In this document: one piece after another, positions 4,981-13,410 of the stretch
Position numbering within the stretch: the first letter of the stretch is position 1
How the letters are laid out: every line of letters begins with the position of its first letter
Assembly: GCA_030620735.1 (NCBI GenBank)
Contig: JAUXDV010000009.1
Location: 1 to 18,150 of the forward strand
Direction: 5' to 3'
Length of the DNA: 18,150 nt
Origin: Gammaproteobacteria bacterium
GTDB lineage: Bacteria; Pseudomonadota; Gammaproteobacteria; Chromatiales; Chromatiaceae
Notes under the pieces: generated by a model
Database searches by the model: none
Seen by the model: only the letters and a program-made list of their open reading frames with translations
Told to the model about the DNA's origin: nothing
Translations under genes and position numbers: made by a program

Positions 4981-6444
4981 ATGAAGGTTCTATTCGCTGC
5001 CAGTGAAGCCTATCCGCTGATAAAAACAGGCGGGCTTGGCGACGTCATCTACAGTCTGCCGCGCGCCCTGAATGAAGCCGGAGCCGATGTTCGGGTCATT
5101 CTTCCCGCCTATCGCGCTGTTCTTGAGAAGGCGCCGGATTCCAAAATCATCGCCTGGATGGACGTCACCGGCGTTGGGCGTACGCATAGCGTTCGCATCC
5201 TGGAGAGCAACGATACCTCTCTTGGCGTACCGCTTTACCTGGTTGACTGCCCGCAACTCTTCGGCCGGCCGGGAAATCCTTACCAGCACCCTGACGGATA
5301 TGACTGGCCGGATAATGCAGAGCGCTTTGCTGTGTTTTCGCGTGCCGTTGCCACATTGACCTCTTCCGCTATCGACATTGGCTGGCAGCCGGACGTCGTC
5401 CACTCGCACGACTGGCAGACAGGCCTGATACCGGCGCTGCTGAAACATCAGCAGGATGCGCCGAAAGCAGTCTATACGATTCACAACCTCGCCTATGGCG
5501 GAATTTTCTCACACCACGATTACATCAGCCTGGGACTTCCCGATTTATGGTGGAGCACCGAGGGGCTGGAGTTCTACAATAATTTTTCGATGCTCAAGGC
5601 GGGAGTCATCTATGCAGACCAGGTAACAACTGTCAGCCCTACCTATTCAAAAGAGATACTCACACCACAATTCGGCTATGGATTTGAAGGCGTACTGCAC
5701 TCGATTGAATATAAGCTGAGCGGCATCCTCAATGGAGTCGATCAGGAGGCCTGGAATCCCAAAAGTGACCCATACCTCTCCTCGCACTACTCTCACAAAT
5801 GGAGAACCTTCAAGGGGAAATCTGACAATAAGGCAGCTTTATTGACAGAGATGGGACTCGAAGCAACAGACGAACGCCTGAATGCCCCGCTTTTCGGATT
5901 TATTGGACGCATGGTGGAGCAGAAGGGGATAGATCTGATCGCCGAGGTTATTCCACACCTCATCGAGAACAACAATGCCAGCTTCATCATTCTTGGCTCG
6001 GGACAGGATGCCTATGAATACGCCTTTACGGAACTTGCACGCCGCTACCCTGAACAGGTGTTACTCTATCTCGGTTATTCCGAAGGTCTGGCTCACCGTA
6101 TCGAAGCCGCCGCCGATTTCTTTCTGATGCCATCACGCTTCGAACCTTGCGGCCTCAATCAGCTCTATAGCCTGCGTTATGGAACTCCGCCGATCGTTCA
6201 TCACACCGGCGGACTCGCTGATACCGTAGTCGACACCAGTGGCGAAACAATATTAAACAACAGCGCAACCGGCTTTGTCTTCAACGAACCCTCTGCCGCC
6301 GCGTTGCAATACACCATCGAAAGAGCAATCGCCTGTTATGAAAATGGCGACTGCTGGAAACAGATTGTACGCACCGGCATGCAGCAGGATTTCAGCTGGA
6401 CCCAGAGCGCCGCAAGCTACCTCGCTCTCTATCAGCAAGAGTAG
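4981..6444 (+). CDS. glgA: Glycogen synthase (ADP-glucose type, GT5)
   Basis: It transfers glucose from ADP-glucose to the non-reducing end of alpha-1,4-glucan in the cytoplasm. The 487-aa product (E. coli GlgA is 477) has the N-terminal GT5 domain with the sugar-nucleotide motif KTGGLGDV (15-22) and HSHDWQTGLIP (141-151). The C-terminal Rossmann domain has FIGRMVEQKG (307-316) and MPSRFEPCGLNQ (383-394), where E388 corresponds to the conserved catalytic-region glutamate, then TGGLADTV. The ATG at 4981 follows a GAGAGAG ribosome site and the protein begins MKVLFAASEAYPL, as family members do. It heads the glycogen locus; glgP follows after 58 nt. Identity is very secure. Confidence 0.98.
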   Translation: MKVLFAASEAYPLIKTGGLGDVIYSLPRALNEAGADVRVILPAYRAVLEKAPDSKIIAWMDVTGVGRTHSVRILESNDTSLGVPLYLVDCPQLFGRPGNPYQHPDGYDWPDNAERFAVFSRAVATLTSSAIDIGWQPDVVHSHDWQTGLIPALLKHQQDAPKAVYTIHNLAYGGIFSHHDYISLGLPDLWWSTEGLEFYNNFSMLKAGVIYADQVTTVSPTYSKEILTPQFGYGFEGVLHSIEYKLSGILNGVDQEAWNPKSDPYLSSHYSHKWRTFKGKSDNKAALLTEMGLEATDERLNAPLFGFIGRMVEQKGIDLIAEVIPHLIENNNASFIILGSGQDAYEYAFTELARRYPEQVLLYLGYSEGLAHRIEAAADFFLMPSRFEPCGLNQLYSLRYGTPPIVHHTGGLADTVVDTSGETILNNSATGFVFNEPSAAALQYTIERAIACYENGDCWKQIVRTGMQQDFSWTQSAASYLALYQQE

Positions 6445-6449
6445 CAGCA

Positions 6450-6490
6450 AACCTAAAACCTAAATCTTAAATCCTAAAACCTAAAACCTT
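6450..6490 (+). repeat. Heptanucleotide tandem array, consensus AACCTAA
   Basis: Five full units and one partial unit run head to tail: AACCTAA, AACCTAA, ATCTTAA, ATCCTAA, AACCTAA, then AACCTT. Units 1, 2 and 5 are identical; units 3 and 4 share an A-to-T change at the second base. The array fills 41 of the 58 nt between glgA and glgP. It resembles the short heptamer repeats known from cyanobacteria and some large sulfur bacteria. Confidence 0.85.
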
Positions 6491-6502
6491 GTCTCTTACC
6501 TC

Positions 6503-9004
6503 ATGAATAAAAAAATCAATACCGACCAATGCAACCCCTCCGATATCCGTGAACTTCCGGTAGACCCGGACTCTCTGGAAAAAGATTTCAATCACACCCT
6601 GATTTACCATCTGGGACGTTTTCTGGGCTGCAATCCCTATTATCTCTATGAGACGCTCTCCCTGGTGATTCGCAAACGCGTCATGACAGACTGGCGCAAC
6701 ACCTGGCTGCAACACAAAAAAAAGGGCGTCAGGCGAGCCTACTATATGTCACTGGAGTTTCTCATTGGACGCTCACTGGGGAATCACCTGCTGAATCTTG
6801 GCATTCAGGAGGAGACCGCCGAGGCGATGCAGAACGTCACCAACGAACTTGAACGCATTCTTGAGCTGGAACCAGACGCCGGTCTCGGCAACGGCGGTCT
6901 TGGTCGTCTTGCGGCATGTTTCATGGACAGCTGCGCAACCCTGCGACTACCGGTTACCGGCTATGGAATACGTTATGAATACGGCATGTTCCGCCAGATC
7001 ATCGAGGACGGCCGTCAACTGGAAGAGCCTGATCACTGGCTGCGCAACGGCAATCCCTGGGAACTGGAGCGCCCGGAATATATCCAGCAGATTCAATTTG
7101 GCGGACACACTTATCATGACATCGATCACAATGGTCAGCAAAGGGTCCGCTGGATAGAGACGGACGATGTGCTTGCCGTCCCCTACGACGTACCTGTCTC
7201 CGGCTACAACAACAACGTCGTCAATACGCTGCGGCTGTGGAAAGCGACGGCGACAGACCTCTTCAACCTGGCTGAGTTCAACGCCGGCAGTTACCCTGAA
7301 GCAGTTGCCCAGAAAAACGATGCCGAGCACATTACCATGGTGCTCTATCCCAATGACGCCAGTGAATCCGGCAAGGAGCTGCGCCTGCGCCAGCAATACT
7401 TCCTCGCAGCAGCCAGCCTCAAGGATATTTTCCGCCAGTGGGACAAGGTTGAGGGCAGGAACTACTCCAATTTCGCTGCACAGAATGTCTTCCAGATGAA
7501 TGACACCCACCCCACCATCGCGGTGGCGGAACTGATGCGCATTCTGGTAGATGAAAAGCGTCTCAGCTGGGACAAGGCATGGTGGATCACCAACCGGACC
7601 ATGGCCTATACCAACCACACGCTGCTTCCCGAGGCATTGGAGAAGTGGCCGGTCAGACTGTTTGAACGGCTGCTGCCGCGGCACCTGGAGATCATCTACA
7701 GAATCAATGCGGACTTCCTGCATCAGGTGGCGATGCGCTGGCCCGGTGACGTCTCGCGTATGCAGCGCATGTCGATTATTGAAGAGGGAGATCAAAAGTC
7801 GGTGCGCATGGCCTACCTGGCTATTGTCGGCAGCTTCTCCGTGAACGGCGTGGCGGCACTGCACTCTGCATTGATCAAAAGTGGATTGTTCCATGATTTT
7901 TACCAGATGTGGCCGGATAAATTCAACAACAAGACCAATGGCGTGACTCCACGCCGCTGGATTGCCCATGCAAATCCCCTGCTGAGCGAATTTATCTCCG
8001 GGACCATCGGCAGTGAATGGATTGCAGACCTCTCTCATATTAAAGCCCTCAATGGCTATGCTTCAAAAAAGAACTCCAAGTTCCAGCAGCGTTGGCATCA
8101 GATCAAACAGCAGAACAAACAGCGTCTGGCTGATCTTGTAGAGCAGGAGTGCGGCGTCAAATTCAACACCGACGCCATGTTTGATGTCCAGGTCAAGCGC
8201 ATTCACGAATACAAACGCCAATTATTGAATGTTCTGCACATCATCCATCTCTACAACCGCATCAAGCATGGAGATACTCACAACTGGACCAAACGCTGCG
8301 TTCTCATCGGCGGCAAGGCGGCGCCCGGCTATACCATGGCGAAAAATATCATCAAGCTGATCAGTGATGTTGCCAATGTAGTCAACAATGACCCGGACGT
8401 CGGGGATCTGCTGAAAGTTGTCTTCTTTCCCAACTACTGCGTCTCAAGCATGGAGATCATCGCCCCCGGCACTGATCTTTCGGAGCAGATTTCGACTGCT
8501 GGAAAAGAGGCCTCAGGCACCGGCAACATGAAGTTCATGATGAACGGCGCCGTCACAATCGGCACCTACGATGGCGCCAACATCGAGATCCTCGATGCTG
8601 TCGGAGAGGAGAACTTTTTCCTCTTCGGCTTGCGTGAGAATGAAGTCGAGGAACTCCGTTATCGTTATAATCCCCAGGCGCTGATCGATAATGAACCACG
8701 CCTTTCATCTGTCATGGGGCTGCTCGAAAGTGGACACTTCAACACCTATGAGCCGGGCATTTTCAATGATCTCATCGCCTCGCTGAAAACACCCCATGAC
8801 CCGTGGATGACCCTGGCGGATTTCGGCAGCTATATTGATGCACAGGAGATGGCAGCCGCGGCTTTCCGCGACCAGGAGCACTGGATCCAAATGAGCATCA
8901 GGAATACATCCAGCAGTGGATTTTTCTCCACTGACCGCACCATCTCCGACTATAACAACGAGATCTGGAAGCTTGAACCCATCGAGGTGCAAACTCCTGC
9001 GTAA
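6503..9004 (+). CDS. glgP: Glycogen/alpha-glucan phosphorylase (GT35)
   Basis: It releases glucose-1-phosphate from the non-reducing ends of glycogen using phosphate and pyridoxal phosphate. The 833-aa product has the usual family length (E. coli GlgP 815). Landmarks are the N-terminal YYMSLEFLIGRSLGNHLLN, the glycine-rich LEPDAGLGNGGLGRLAACFMDS, QMNDTHPTIAVAELMRI, FDVQVKRIHEYKRQLLN, and the PLP-lysine block EASGTGNMKFMMNG with the Schiff-base lysine at K677. No Shine-Dalgarno precedes the ATG (upstream is CTCTTACCTC), but the codons after it are A-rich and no better start exists. It lies between the heptamer array and a REPIN-like element. It may be the main degradative enzyme of the locus; maltodextrin specificity cannot be excluded from sequence. 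Confidence 0.97.
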   Translation: MNKKINTDQCNPSDIRELPVDPDSLEKDFNHTLIYHLGRFLGCNPYYLYETLSLVIRKRVMTDWRNTWLQHKKKGVRRAYYMSLEFLIGRSLGNHLLNLGIQEETAEAMQNVTNELERILELEPDAGLGNGGLGRLAACFMDSCATLRLPVTGYGIRYEYGMFRQIIEDGRQLEEPDHWLRNGNPWELERPEYIQQIQFGGHTYHDIDHNGQQRVRWIETDDVLAVPYDVPVSGYNNNVVNTLRLWKATATDLFNLAEFNAGSYPEAVAQKNDAEHITMVLYPNDASESGKELRLRQQYFLAAASLKDIFRQWDKVEGRNYSNFAAQNVFQMNDTHPTIAVAELMRILVDEKRLSWDKAWWITNRTMAYTNHTLLPEALEKWPVRLFERLLPRHLEIIYRINADFLHQVAMRWPGDVSRMQRMSIIEEGDQKSVRMAYLAIVGSFSVNGVAALHSALIKSGLFHDFYQMWPDKFNNKTNGVTPRRWIAHANPLLSEFISGTIGSEWIADLSHIKALNGYASKKNSKFQQRWHQIKQQNKQRLADLVEQECGVKFNTDAMFDVQVKRIHEYKRQLLNVLHIIHLYNRIKHGDTHNWTKRCVLIGGKAAPGYTMAKNIIKLISDVANVVNNDPDVGDLLKVVFFPNYCVSSMEIIAPGTDLSEQISTAGKEASGTGNMKFMMNGAVTIGTYDGANIEILDAVGEENFFLFGLRENEVEELRYRYNPQALIDNEPRLSSVMGLLESGHFNTYEPGIFNDLIASLKTPHDPWMTLADFGSYIDAQEMAAAAFRDQEHWIQMSIRNTSSSGFFSTDRTISDYNNEIWKLEPIEVQTPA

Positions 9005-9038
9005 GTTCTCAAGAATTGAAAGTTAGATTGCGTACCTT

Positions 9039-9109
9039 TCGCGGCCGAAAGTCCGCTCCTACAGTAAAACACAGACTCCAATCGTAGGAGTGGTCATCTG
9101 ACCACGATT
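9039..9109. repeat. REPIN-like pair of inverted GTAG hairpins
   Basis: Two REP-like units face each other. The minus-strand unit (9041-9062) reads GTAGGA then GCGGAC-TTTC-GGCCGC, a 6-bp stem with one mismatch. The plus-strand unit (9084-9105) reads GTAGGA then GTGGTC-ATCT-GACCAC, a perfect 6-bp stem. Both have a 4-nt loop and a GTAG foot, the layout of REP sequences mobilised by RAYT (TnpA-REP) transposases. Only 21 nt separate the two GTAGGA words. It lies between glgP and pgi and could slow decay or stop transcription there. Confidence 0.8.
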
Positions 9110-9198
9110 GAAAAGAGACGCCAATCTGCTCTCATACACGGACTTTTGAGAAGTCACACCCCTATACAATAACCGTTTTGTATTTTTGGTAGAGCAAC

Positions 9199-10830
9199 AT
9201 GAGTAAGCCACAACTGACAACACTCCCTGCCTGGCGCGCGCTTCAAGCGCACTATAAAAGCATTTCAAAACTGCATCTGCGCGATCTGTTTGAGCAGGAG
9301 AGTGATCGATTCGATCGCTACTCACTGCAGTTCAATGAACTGCTTCTGGATTACTCCAAAAACCGGATCACCGATGAGACTCTCGGACTGCTCACAACAC
9401 TGGCAAGTGAGTGTCATCTCAATGAAGCCATCCAGAAGATGTTTTCGGGACGACAGACCAACACCACCGAACATCGGGCGGTCTTGCACGTCGCTCTCCG
9501 CAACCGCTCCAATACACCCATCATGGTCGGTGGCAAAGATGTAATGCCCGGGGTCAACCGCGTGCTGGAGCAGATGCAGAACTTTACCGAAGCTGTCCAC
9601 AATGGCGCCCGCAGAGGCTTCACCGGCGACAAGTTTACCGATATCGTCAACATTGGCATCGGCGGCTCGGATCTTGGGCCGCATATGGTGACAACTGCCC
9701 TCAGGCCCTACTGGAAAGAGGGAATGCATGCCCACTTCGTCTCCAATGTCGATGGCTCCGACATGGCTGAGACCCTCAACAAACTCAATCCGGGAACAAC
9801 CCTCTTCATTATCGCCTCCAAAACCTTTACCACCAGGGAGACCATGACCAATGCGCATACTGCCCGGCAGTGGTTCCTGGATCATTACGGCAACAATACC
9901 GAGGTCATCAAACACCACTTCGTCGCTGTCTCGACCAACACTGCTGCAGTCAAGACATTTGGCATCGACACCGACAACATGTTTGAATTCTGGGACTGGG
10001 TGGGCGGTCGCTACTCCCTCTGGTCAGCCATTGGCCTGCCCATTGCGCTCACCATTGGAATGGAGAATTTCAAGCAGCTGCTCAATGGCGCCCACGAGAT
10101 GGATCACCATTTCCGGGAGACGCCTTTTGAGAAAAACCTGCCGGTGCTGATGGCGTTGATCGGCGTCTGGTACCGCAACTTTTTTGCAGCCACAAGCCAT
10201 GTCATTCTGCCGTATGACCATACATTGCGCCTGCTGCCAGCCTATCTGCAGCAGGCTGATATGGAGAGCAACGGCAAACGCGTCACCATCGATGGAGATA
10301 CGCTCGATTACGACAGTGGACCGGTGATCTGGGGGCAGCCTGGCACCAATGGTCAACACGCTTTCTATCAGCTGATTCACCAGGGAACCCAGATGATCCC
10401 TGCAGACTTTATTATTCCACTCGCATCGCACAACCCGATTGGAGAGCATCATACGATTCTGCTGGCCAACTGCCTTGCCCAGACTGAAGCGCTGATGAAG
10501 GGAAAAACCGCCGCTGAAGTGGCGCAGGAGACGCCTGACTCTCTGATAGCGCACAAGGTGTTTCCCGGCAACAAGCCAACCAACACGATTCTGATCGATA
10601 AATTGACTCCGCAAAGCCTGGGCAGCCTGGTCGCCCTCTACGAGCATATTATATTCGTGCAGGGCGTGATCTGGGGCATCAACTCTTTTGACCAGTGGGG
10701 CGTCGAACTGGGCAAACAGCTGGCTGGAGTCATCGAAAAGGAGCTGGAGTCTGACGCACCTGTTGGAAAGCATGACAACTCCACCACAGGGTTAATCGAC
10801 TATTGCCGTAAACATCTCGCAGAAAGATGA
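9199..10830 (+). CDS. pgi: Glucose-6-phosphate isomerase
   Basis: It interconverts glucose-6-P and fructose-6-P, linking glycogen to glycolysis and gluconeogenesis. The 543-aa product (E. coli 549) has VNIGIGGSDLGPHMV, SNVDGSDMAETL, ASKTFTTRETM, the signature VGGRYSLWSAIGL, and the C-terminal signature FDQWGVELGKQLA with the conserved lysine K506. The active-site histidine region SHNPIGEHH (H411) is present. One oddity: the block usually written WGEPGTNGQH reads WGQPGTNGQH here (Q380), so the residue that serves as the isomerisation base in well-studied PGIs is Gln. Pseudomonas PGIs, from memory, also lack Glu there, so activity may be retained. ATG 9199 follows a weak AGAG site; the N-terminus fits the family. 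Confidence 0.96.
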   Translation: MSKPQLTTLPAWRALQAHYKSISKLHLRDLFEQESDRFDRYSLQFNELLLDYSKNRITDETLGLLTTLASECHLNEAIQKMFSGRQTNTTEHRAVLHVALRNRSNTPIMVGGKDVMPGVNRVLEQMQNFTEAVHNGARRGFTGDKFTDIVNIGIGGSDLGPHMVTTALRPYWKEGMHAHFVSNVDGSDMAETLNKLNPGTTLFIIASKTFTTRETMTNAHTARQWFLDHYGNNTEVIKHHFVAVSTNTAAVKTFGIDTDNMFEFWDWVGGRYSLWSAIGLPIALTIGMENFKQLLNGAHEMDHHFRETPFEKNLPVLMALIGVWYRNFFAATSHVILPYDHTLRLLPAYLQQADMESNGKRVTIDGDTLDYDSGPVIWGQPGTNGQHAFYQLIHQGTQMIPADFIIPLASHNPIGEHHTILLANCLAQTEALMKGKTAAEVAQETPDSLIAHKVFPGNKPTNTILIDKLTPQSLGSLVALYEHIIFVQGVIWGINSFDQWGVELGKQLAGVIEKELESDAPVGKHDNSTTGLIDYCRKHLAER

Positions 10831-10852
10831 TCCTGCTCAACACTTTTGTCAC

Positions 10853-10871
10853 ATCAGCAGTGTATGCTGAT
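10853..10871 (+). other. Hairpin between pgi and glk
   Basis: ATCAGCA (10853-10859) and TGCTGAT (10865-10871) form a perfect 7-bp stem with loop GTGTA, 22 nt after the pgi stop. No T-run follows, so it is not a clear intrinsic terminator. The rest of the 118-nt spacer shows no convincing promoter or ribosome site for glk. Confidence 0.5.
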
Positions 10872-10948
10872 CATCCTTGAGGGAGCCACACCATTACTAA
10901 CGAATCAAATTTTCATCATGACTCTCCATTTGGCATCGTTAGAACATC

Positions 10949-11917
10949 ATGAGCATTATCGTTGCAGACATTGGCGGAACCAACAGCCGGCTGGCATGGA
11001 TCGAACGTCCATCGACAGGTCAAACTGTGATCCGCCATCAACAAAGCTATGTCAACGCGCTGTTTGCGGATTTTGAAACCCTGCTGGCAACCTTTATTGC
11101 CAAATGTGGCAAAACCTCTGAAATATCACTGTTGTGTCTCGCCCTCCCTGCACCGGTCAGGAGTGAGAGTGTCACACTCACCAACATCGACTGGACCCTG
11201 CGGCAAAAGCATCTCGGCGAACAGTTCAATATCGGGGAGGTTATCTTCATCAATGACTTCCAGGCGGCGGCGCTGGGGACAACGGTCGTTGATGCTTCAA
11301 AGCTGATCACTCTCAATGACGCTCCGCCCGAGCCTCAGGGACCGCGTGCCGTCATCGGCGCCGGAACCGGCCTTGGGGTCTCCTATATGCACTGGCTGCA
11401 AACAAATTTCCGCGCCTTTGCGACCGAGGGTGGGCACGTTGATTTTGCACCCAGAGATGACATACAGGAGGATTTGTATGACTATCTCGAAAAAAAATAT
11501 GACCGTGTCTCCTATGAGCGAATTCTCTCAGGCCCCGGGCTGGTAGATCTGTACAACTTTTGCAAAGAGTCAAATGGCAGAGAGGTCACGGCGGGCTGGG
11601 TCAATCAACAGGCCATGCTGGGGAGTAATCTTGCTGCAGTCACGGCAATGCGACTCTATGCCACCATTTTTGGCGCCTTTGTCGGCAATATCGTGCTGAT
11701 GTTCCGTCCCACCGGAGGGATCTACCTGGTCGGCGGGGTCACGGCAAAGACTGCCTACTGGCTGCAGTCCGAATTTTTTCTCGATGCTTTTCTGGACAAG
11801 GGACGCATGAGTTCACTCGCCGTACAAACGCCTCTCTACCTGGTCACTGATGAAAATACAGGCCTGAAAGGAGTAATTGAGTTTGCACTCAATCAGGGTT
11901 TGCAAGAGAATAGATAG
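10949..11917 (+). CDS. glk: Glucokinase (E. coli Glk family)
   Basis: It phosphorylates free glucose with ATP to glucose-6-P in the cytoplasm; here it would recapture glucose released by MalQ or the GH57 enzyme. The 322-aa product matches E. coli Glk (321 aa) in length. The phosphate-1 motif ADIGGTNSRLAW (6-17) opens the protein, followed by LALPAPV, FINDFQAAALG, VIGAGTGLGVSY, ATEGGHVDF and the late adenosine-site glycine stretch YLVGGVTAK. No ROK-type zinc cysteine cluster is present, so it belongs to the non-ROK glucokinase group. No Shine-Dalgarno precedes ATG 10949, but the DIGGTN motif sits six residues in, as in relatives. Neighbours pgi and glgC fit the role. Confidence 0.95.
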   Translation: MSIIVADIGGTNSRLAWIERPSTGQTVIRHQQSYVNALFADFETLLATFIAKCGKTSEISLLCLALPAPVRSESVTLTNIDWTLRQKHLGEQFNIGEVIFINDFQAAALGTTVVDASKLITLNDAPPEPQGPRAVIGAGTGLGVSYMHWLQTNFRAFATEGGHVDFAPRDDIQEDLYDYLEKKYDRVSYERILSGPGLVDLYNFCKESNGREVTAGWVNQQAMLGSNLAAVTAMRLYATIFGAFVGNIVLMFRPTGGIYLVGGVTAKTAYWLQSEFFLDAFLDKGRMSSLAVQTPLYLVTDENTGLKGVIEFALNQGLQENR

Positions 11918-11964
11918 TTAGCATACAGAAATTGATCAAGGAGGATCTGAAAAGTATACAAGTT

Positions 11965-12025
11965 GGATAAGCGAGAGCGCAACGGCAACGGGCCAGAATC
12001 ATGGTGGATGCGCTGATGCTTATCC
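11965..12025. repeat. Palindromic intergenic repeat upstream of glgC
   Basis: Arms of 17 nt (11965-11981 and 12009-12025) pair as GGATAAGC/GCTTATCC (8 bp) and AGCGCA/TGCGCT (6 bp), with a symmetric 3-nt mismatch between them and a 27-nt loop. Palindromes built on GGATAAGCG...CGCTTATCC are, as I recall, common dispersed repeats in proteobacteria. It fills much of the 160-nt glk-glgC spacer. Confidence 0.7.
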
Positions 12026-12077
12026 CCCCTGCAATAATTGTTGTACACACGCCACTAAATGATACGGAGTCATAATC

Positions 12078-13394
12078 ATGGCCAAAGAGTCATCAAAGGT
12101 CACCCAAAGCAAGCTCTATCAATATTATGTCGATACCAAAACTGCCACCGAATATACGCGCAAGACGCTGGTGCTGGTGCTTGCCGGCGGCGAGGGATCG
12201 CGCCTCAAAGGGTTGACAAAATGGCGGGCAAAACCGGCTGTTCCATTTGGCGGCAAATACCGCATTATTGATTTCGCACTCTCCAACTGCATCAACTCCG
12301 GTCTGCGACGCATCGGAGTATTGACACAGTACAAATCCCACTCGCTGATTCGTCACCTGCACCGCGCCTGGGGATTTATGCGCGCCGAAATTGGTGAATT
12401 CGTCGAGATACTGCCTGCTCAACAGCGCACCGCGAAGAAGGAGTGGTACAAGGGGACTGCGGACGCCCTCTATCAAAATATCGATATCATGCACCGCCAC
12501 TCTCCGGATTATGTCATCGTGCTCGGAGGGGATCACATCTACACCATGGATTACTCCAAAATGCTGATGAAGCACGTTCTCTCCGAAGCGGATCTCACTG
12601 TCGGCTGTATTGAAGTCCCCTGTGAAGAGGCAACCGATTTTGGGGTGATGTCGGTCGATGAAGAGTTGAATATCACCAAGTTCACCGAGAAACCCTCCGA
12701 GCCTGATTCCATCCCCGGTAAACCCGGCACTGCAATGGCATCCATGGGAATCTATATCTTCTCCTCATCATTCCTCTACAACGTCCTGATGCAAGATGCC
12801 GATGACGAAACATCATCAAATGATTTCGGCAGGGATATCATTCCCAACTCCATTGCAAACCACAAGTCGATCGCCTATCCATTCCTCAACGAGGAGGGCA
12901 ATCCTGATTTTTGGCGTGATGTGGGTACAGTCGACTCCTACTGGGAAGCAAATATGGATCTCTGCTCTGTGGATCCGGAGCTCAACCTCTACGACCGCAA
13001 CTGGCCAATCTGGACTTACCAGACCCAGCATCCGCCGGCAAAGTTTGTTTTTGACGATAAAGGACGACGCGGTGAAGCGATTGATTCAATGGTCGCCGGG
13101 GGAGTCATTATCTCCGGCGCCCGCGTCAAACGTTCGGTCATCTTCTTCGGCACACACGTCCATAGCTATGCGCAAGTCAAAGACAGCGTTATTCTCCCAA
13201 AAGTCAACATTGGCAGAAATTGCACCATCCTCAAGGCCGTCATTGACAAGGGTTGCTTTATTGCCGAAAACACTGAAATTGGCGTTGATCACGATGAAGA
13301 CAGGCGCCGGGGATTTCATGTCACCAAAAAAGGGGTGGTGATGGTGACTCCGGAGATGCTTGGACAAAACCTCTTCACCGGCACCAACTCTTAA
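12078..13394 (+). CDS. glgC: Glucose-1-phosphate adenylyltransferase (ADP-glucose pyrophosphorylase)
   Basis: It makes ADP-glucose from glucose-1-P and ATP, the committed and allosterically controlled step of glycogen synthesis. The 438-aa product (E. coli 431) has LVLAGGEGSRL (33-43), RAKPAVPFGGKYRIIDFALS, WYKGTADALYQN, VIVLGGDHIYTMDY, the sugar-phosphate motif FTEKPSEPD, SMGIYIF and FWRDVGTVDSYWEANMDL, then a C-terminal left-handed beta-helix domain ending VTPEMLG. In LTKWRAKPAV the position of E. coli Lys39, which binds the activator fructose-1,6-bisphosphate, is Trp49, so its control may differ. ATG 12078 has a GGAG site 10 nt upstream. The N-terminus is about ten residues longer than in E. 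coli. The GH57 gene starts 16 nt after its stop. Confidence 0.97.
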   Translation: MAKESSKVTQSKLYQYYVDTKTATEYTRKTLVLVLAGGEGSRLKGLTKWRAKPAVPFGGKYRIIDFALSNCINSGLRRIGVLTQYKSHSLIRHLHRAWGFMRAEIGEFVEILPAQQRTAKKEWYKGTADALYQNIDIMHRHSPDYVIVLGGDHIYTMDYSKMLMKHVLSEADLTVGCIEVPCEEATDFGVMSVDEELNITKFTEKPSEPDSIPGKPGTAMASMGIYIFSSSFLYNVLMQDADDETSSNDFGRDIIPNSIANHKSIAYPFLNEEGNPDFWRDVGTVDSYWEANMDLCSVDPELNLYDRNWPIWTYQTQHPPAKFVFDDKGRRGEAIDSMVAGGVIISGARVKRSVIFFGTHVHSYAQVKDSVILPKVNIGRNCTILKAVIDKGCFIAENTEIGVDHDEDRRRGFHVTKKGVVMVTPEMLGQNLFTGTNS

Positions 13395-13410
13395 TCCTGG
13401 AAATAGAGCC

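Noticed and set aside
6947..8038. 363-codon open frame on the minus strand inside glgP
   Set aside because: It is a mirror of strongly conserved glgP codons; no ribosome site or recognisable protein. Long antisense frames are expected in moderately high-GC genes.
9145..9170. Possible promoter for pgi (TTGAGA and TACAAT)
   Set aside because: The spacing between the boxes is about 13 bp, too short for sigma70.
10024..10773. 249-codon minus-strand open frame inside pgi
   Set aside because: Antisense shadow of conserved pgi; no independent support.
10918..10960. Alternative ATG upstream of glk
   Set aside because: It is in another frame, and the glucokinase N-terminus (MSIIVADIGGTN) is complete from 10949.
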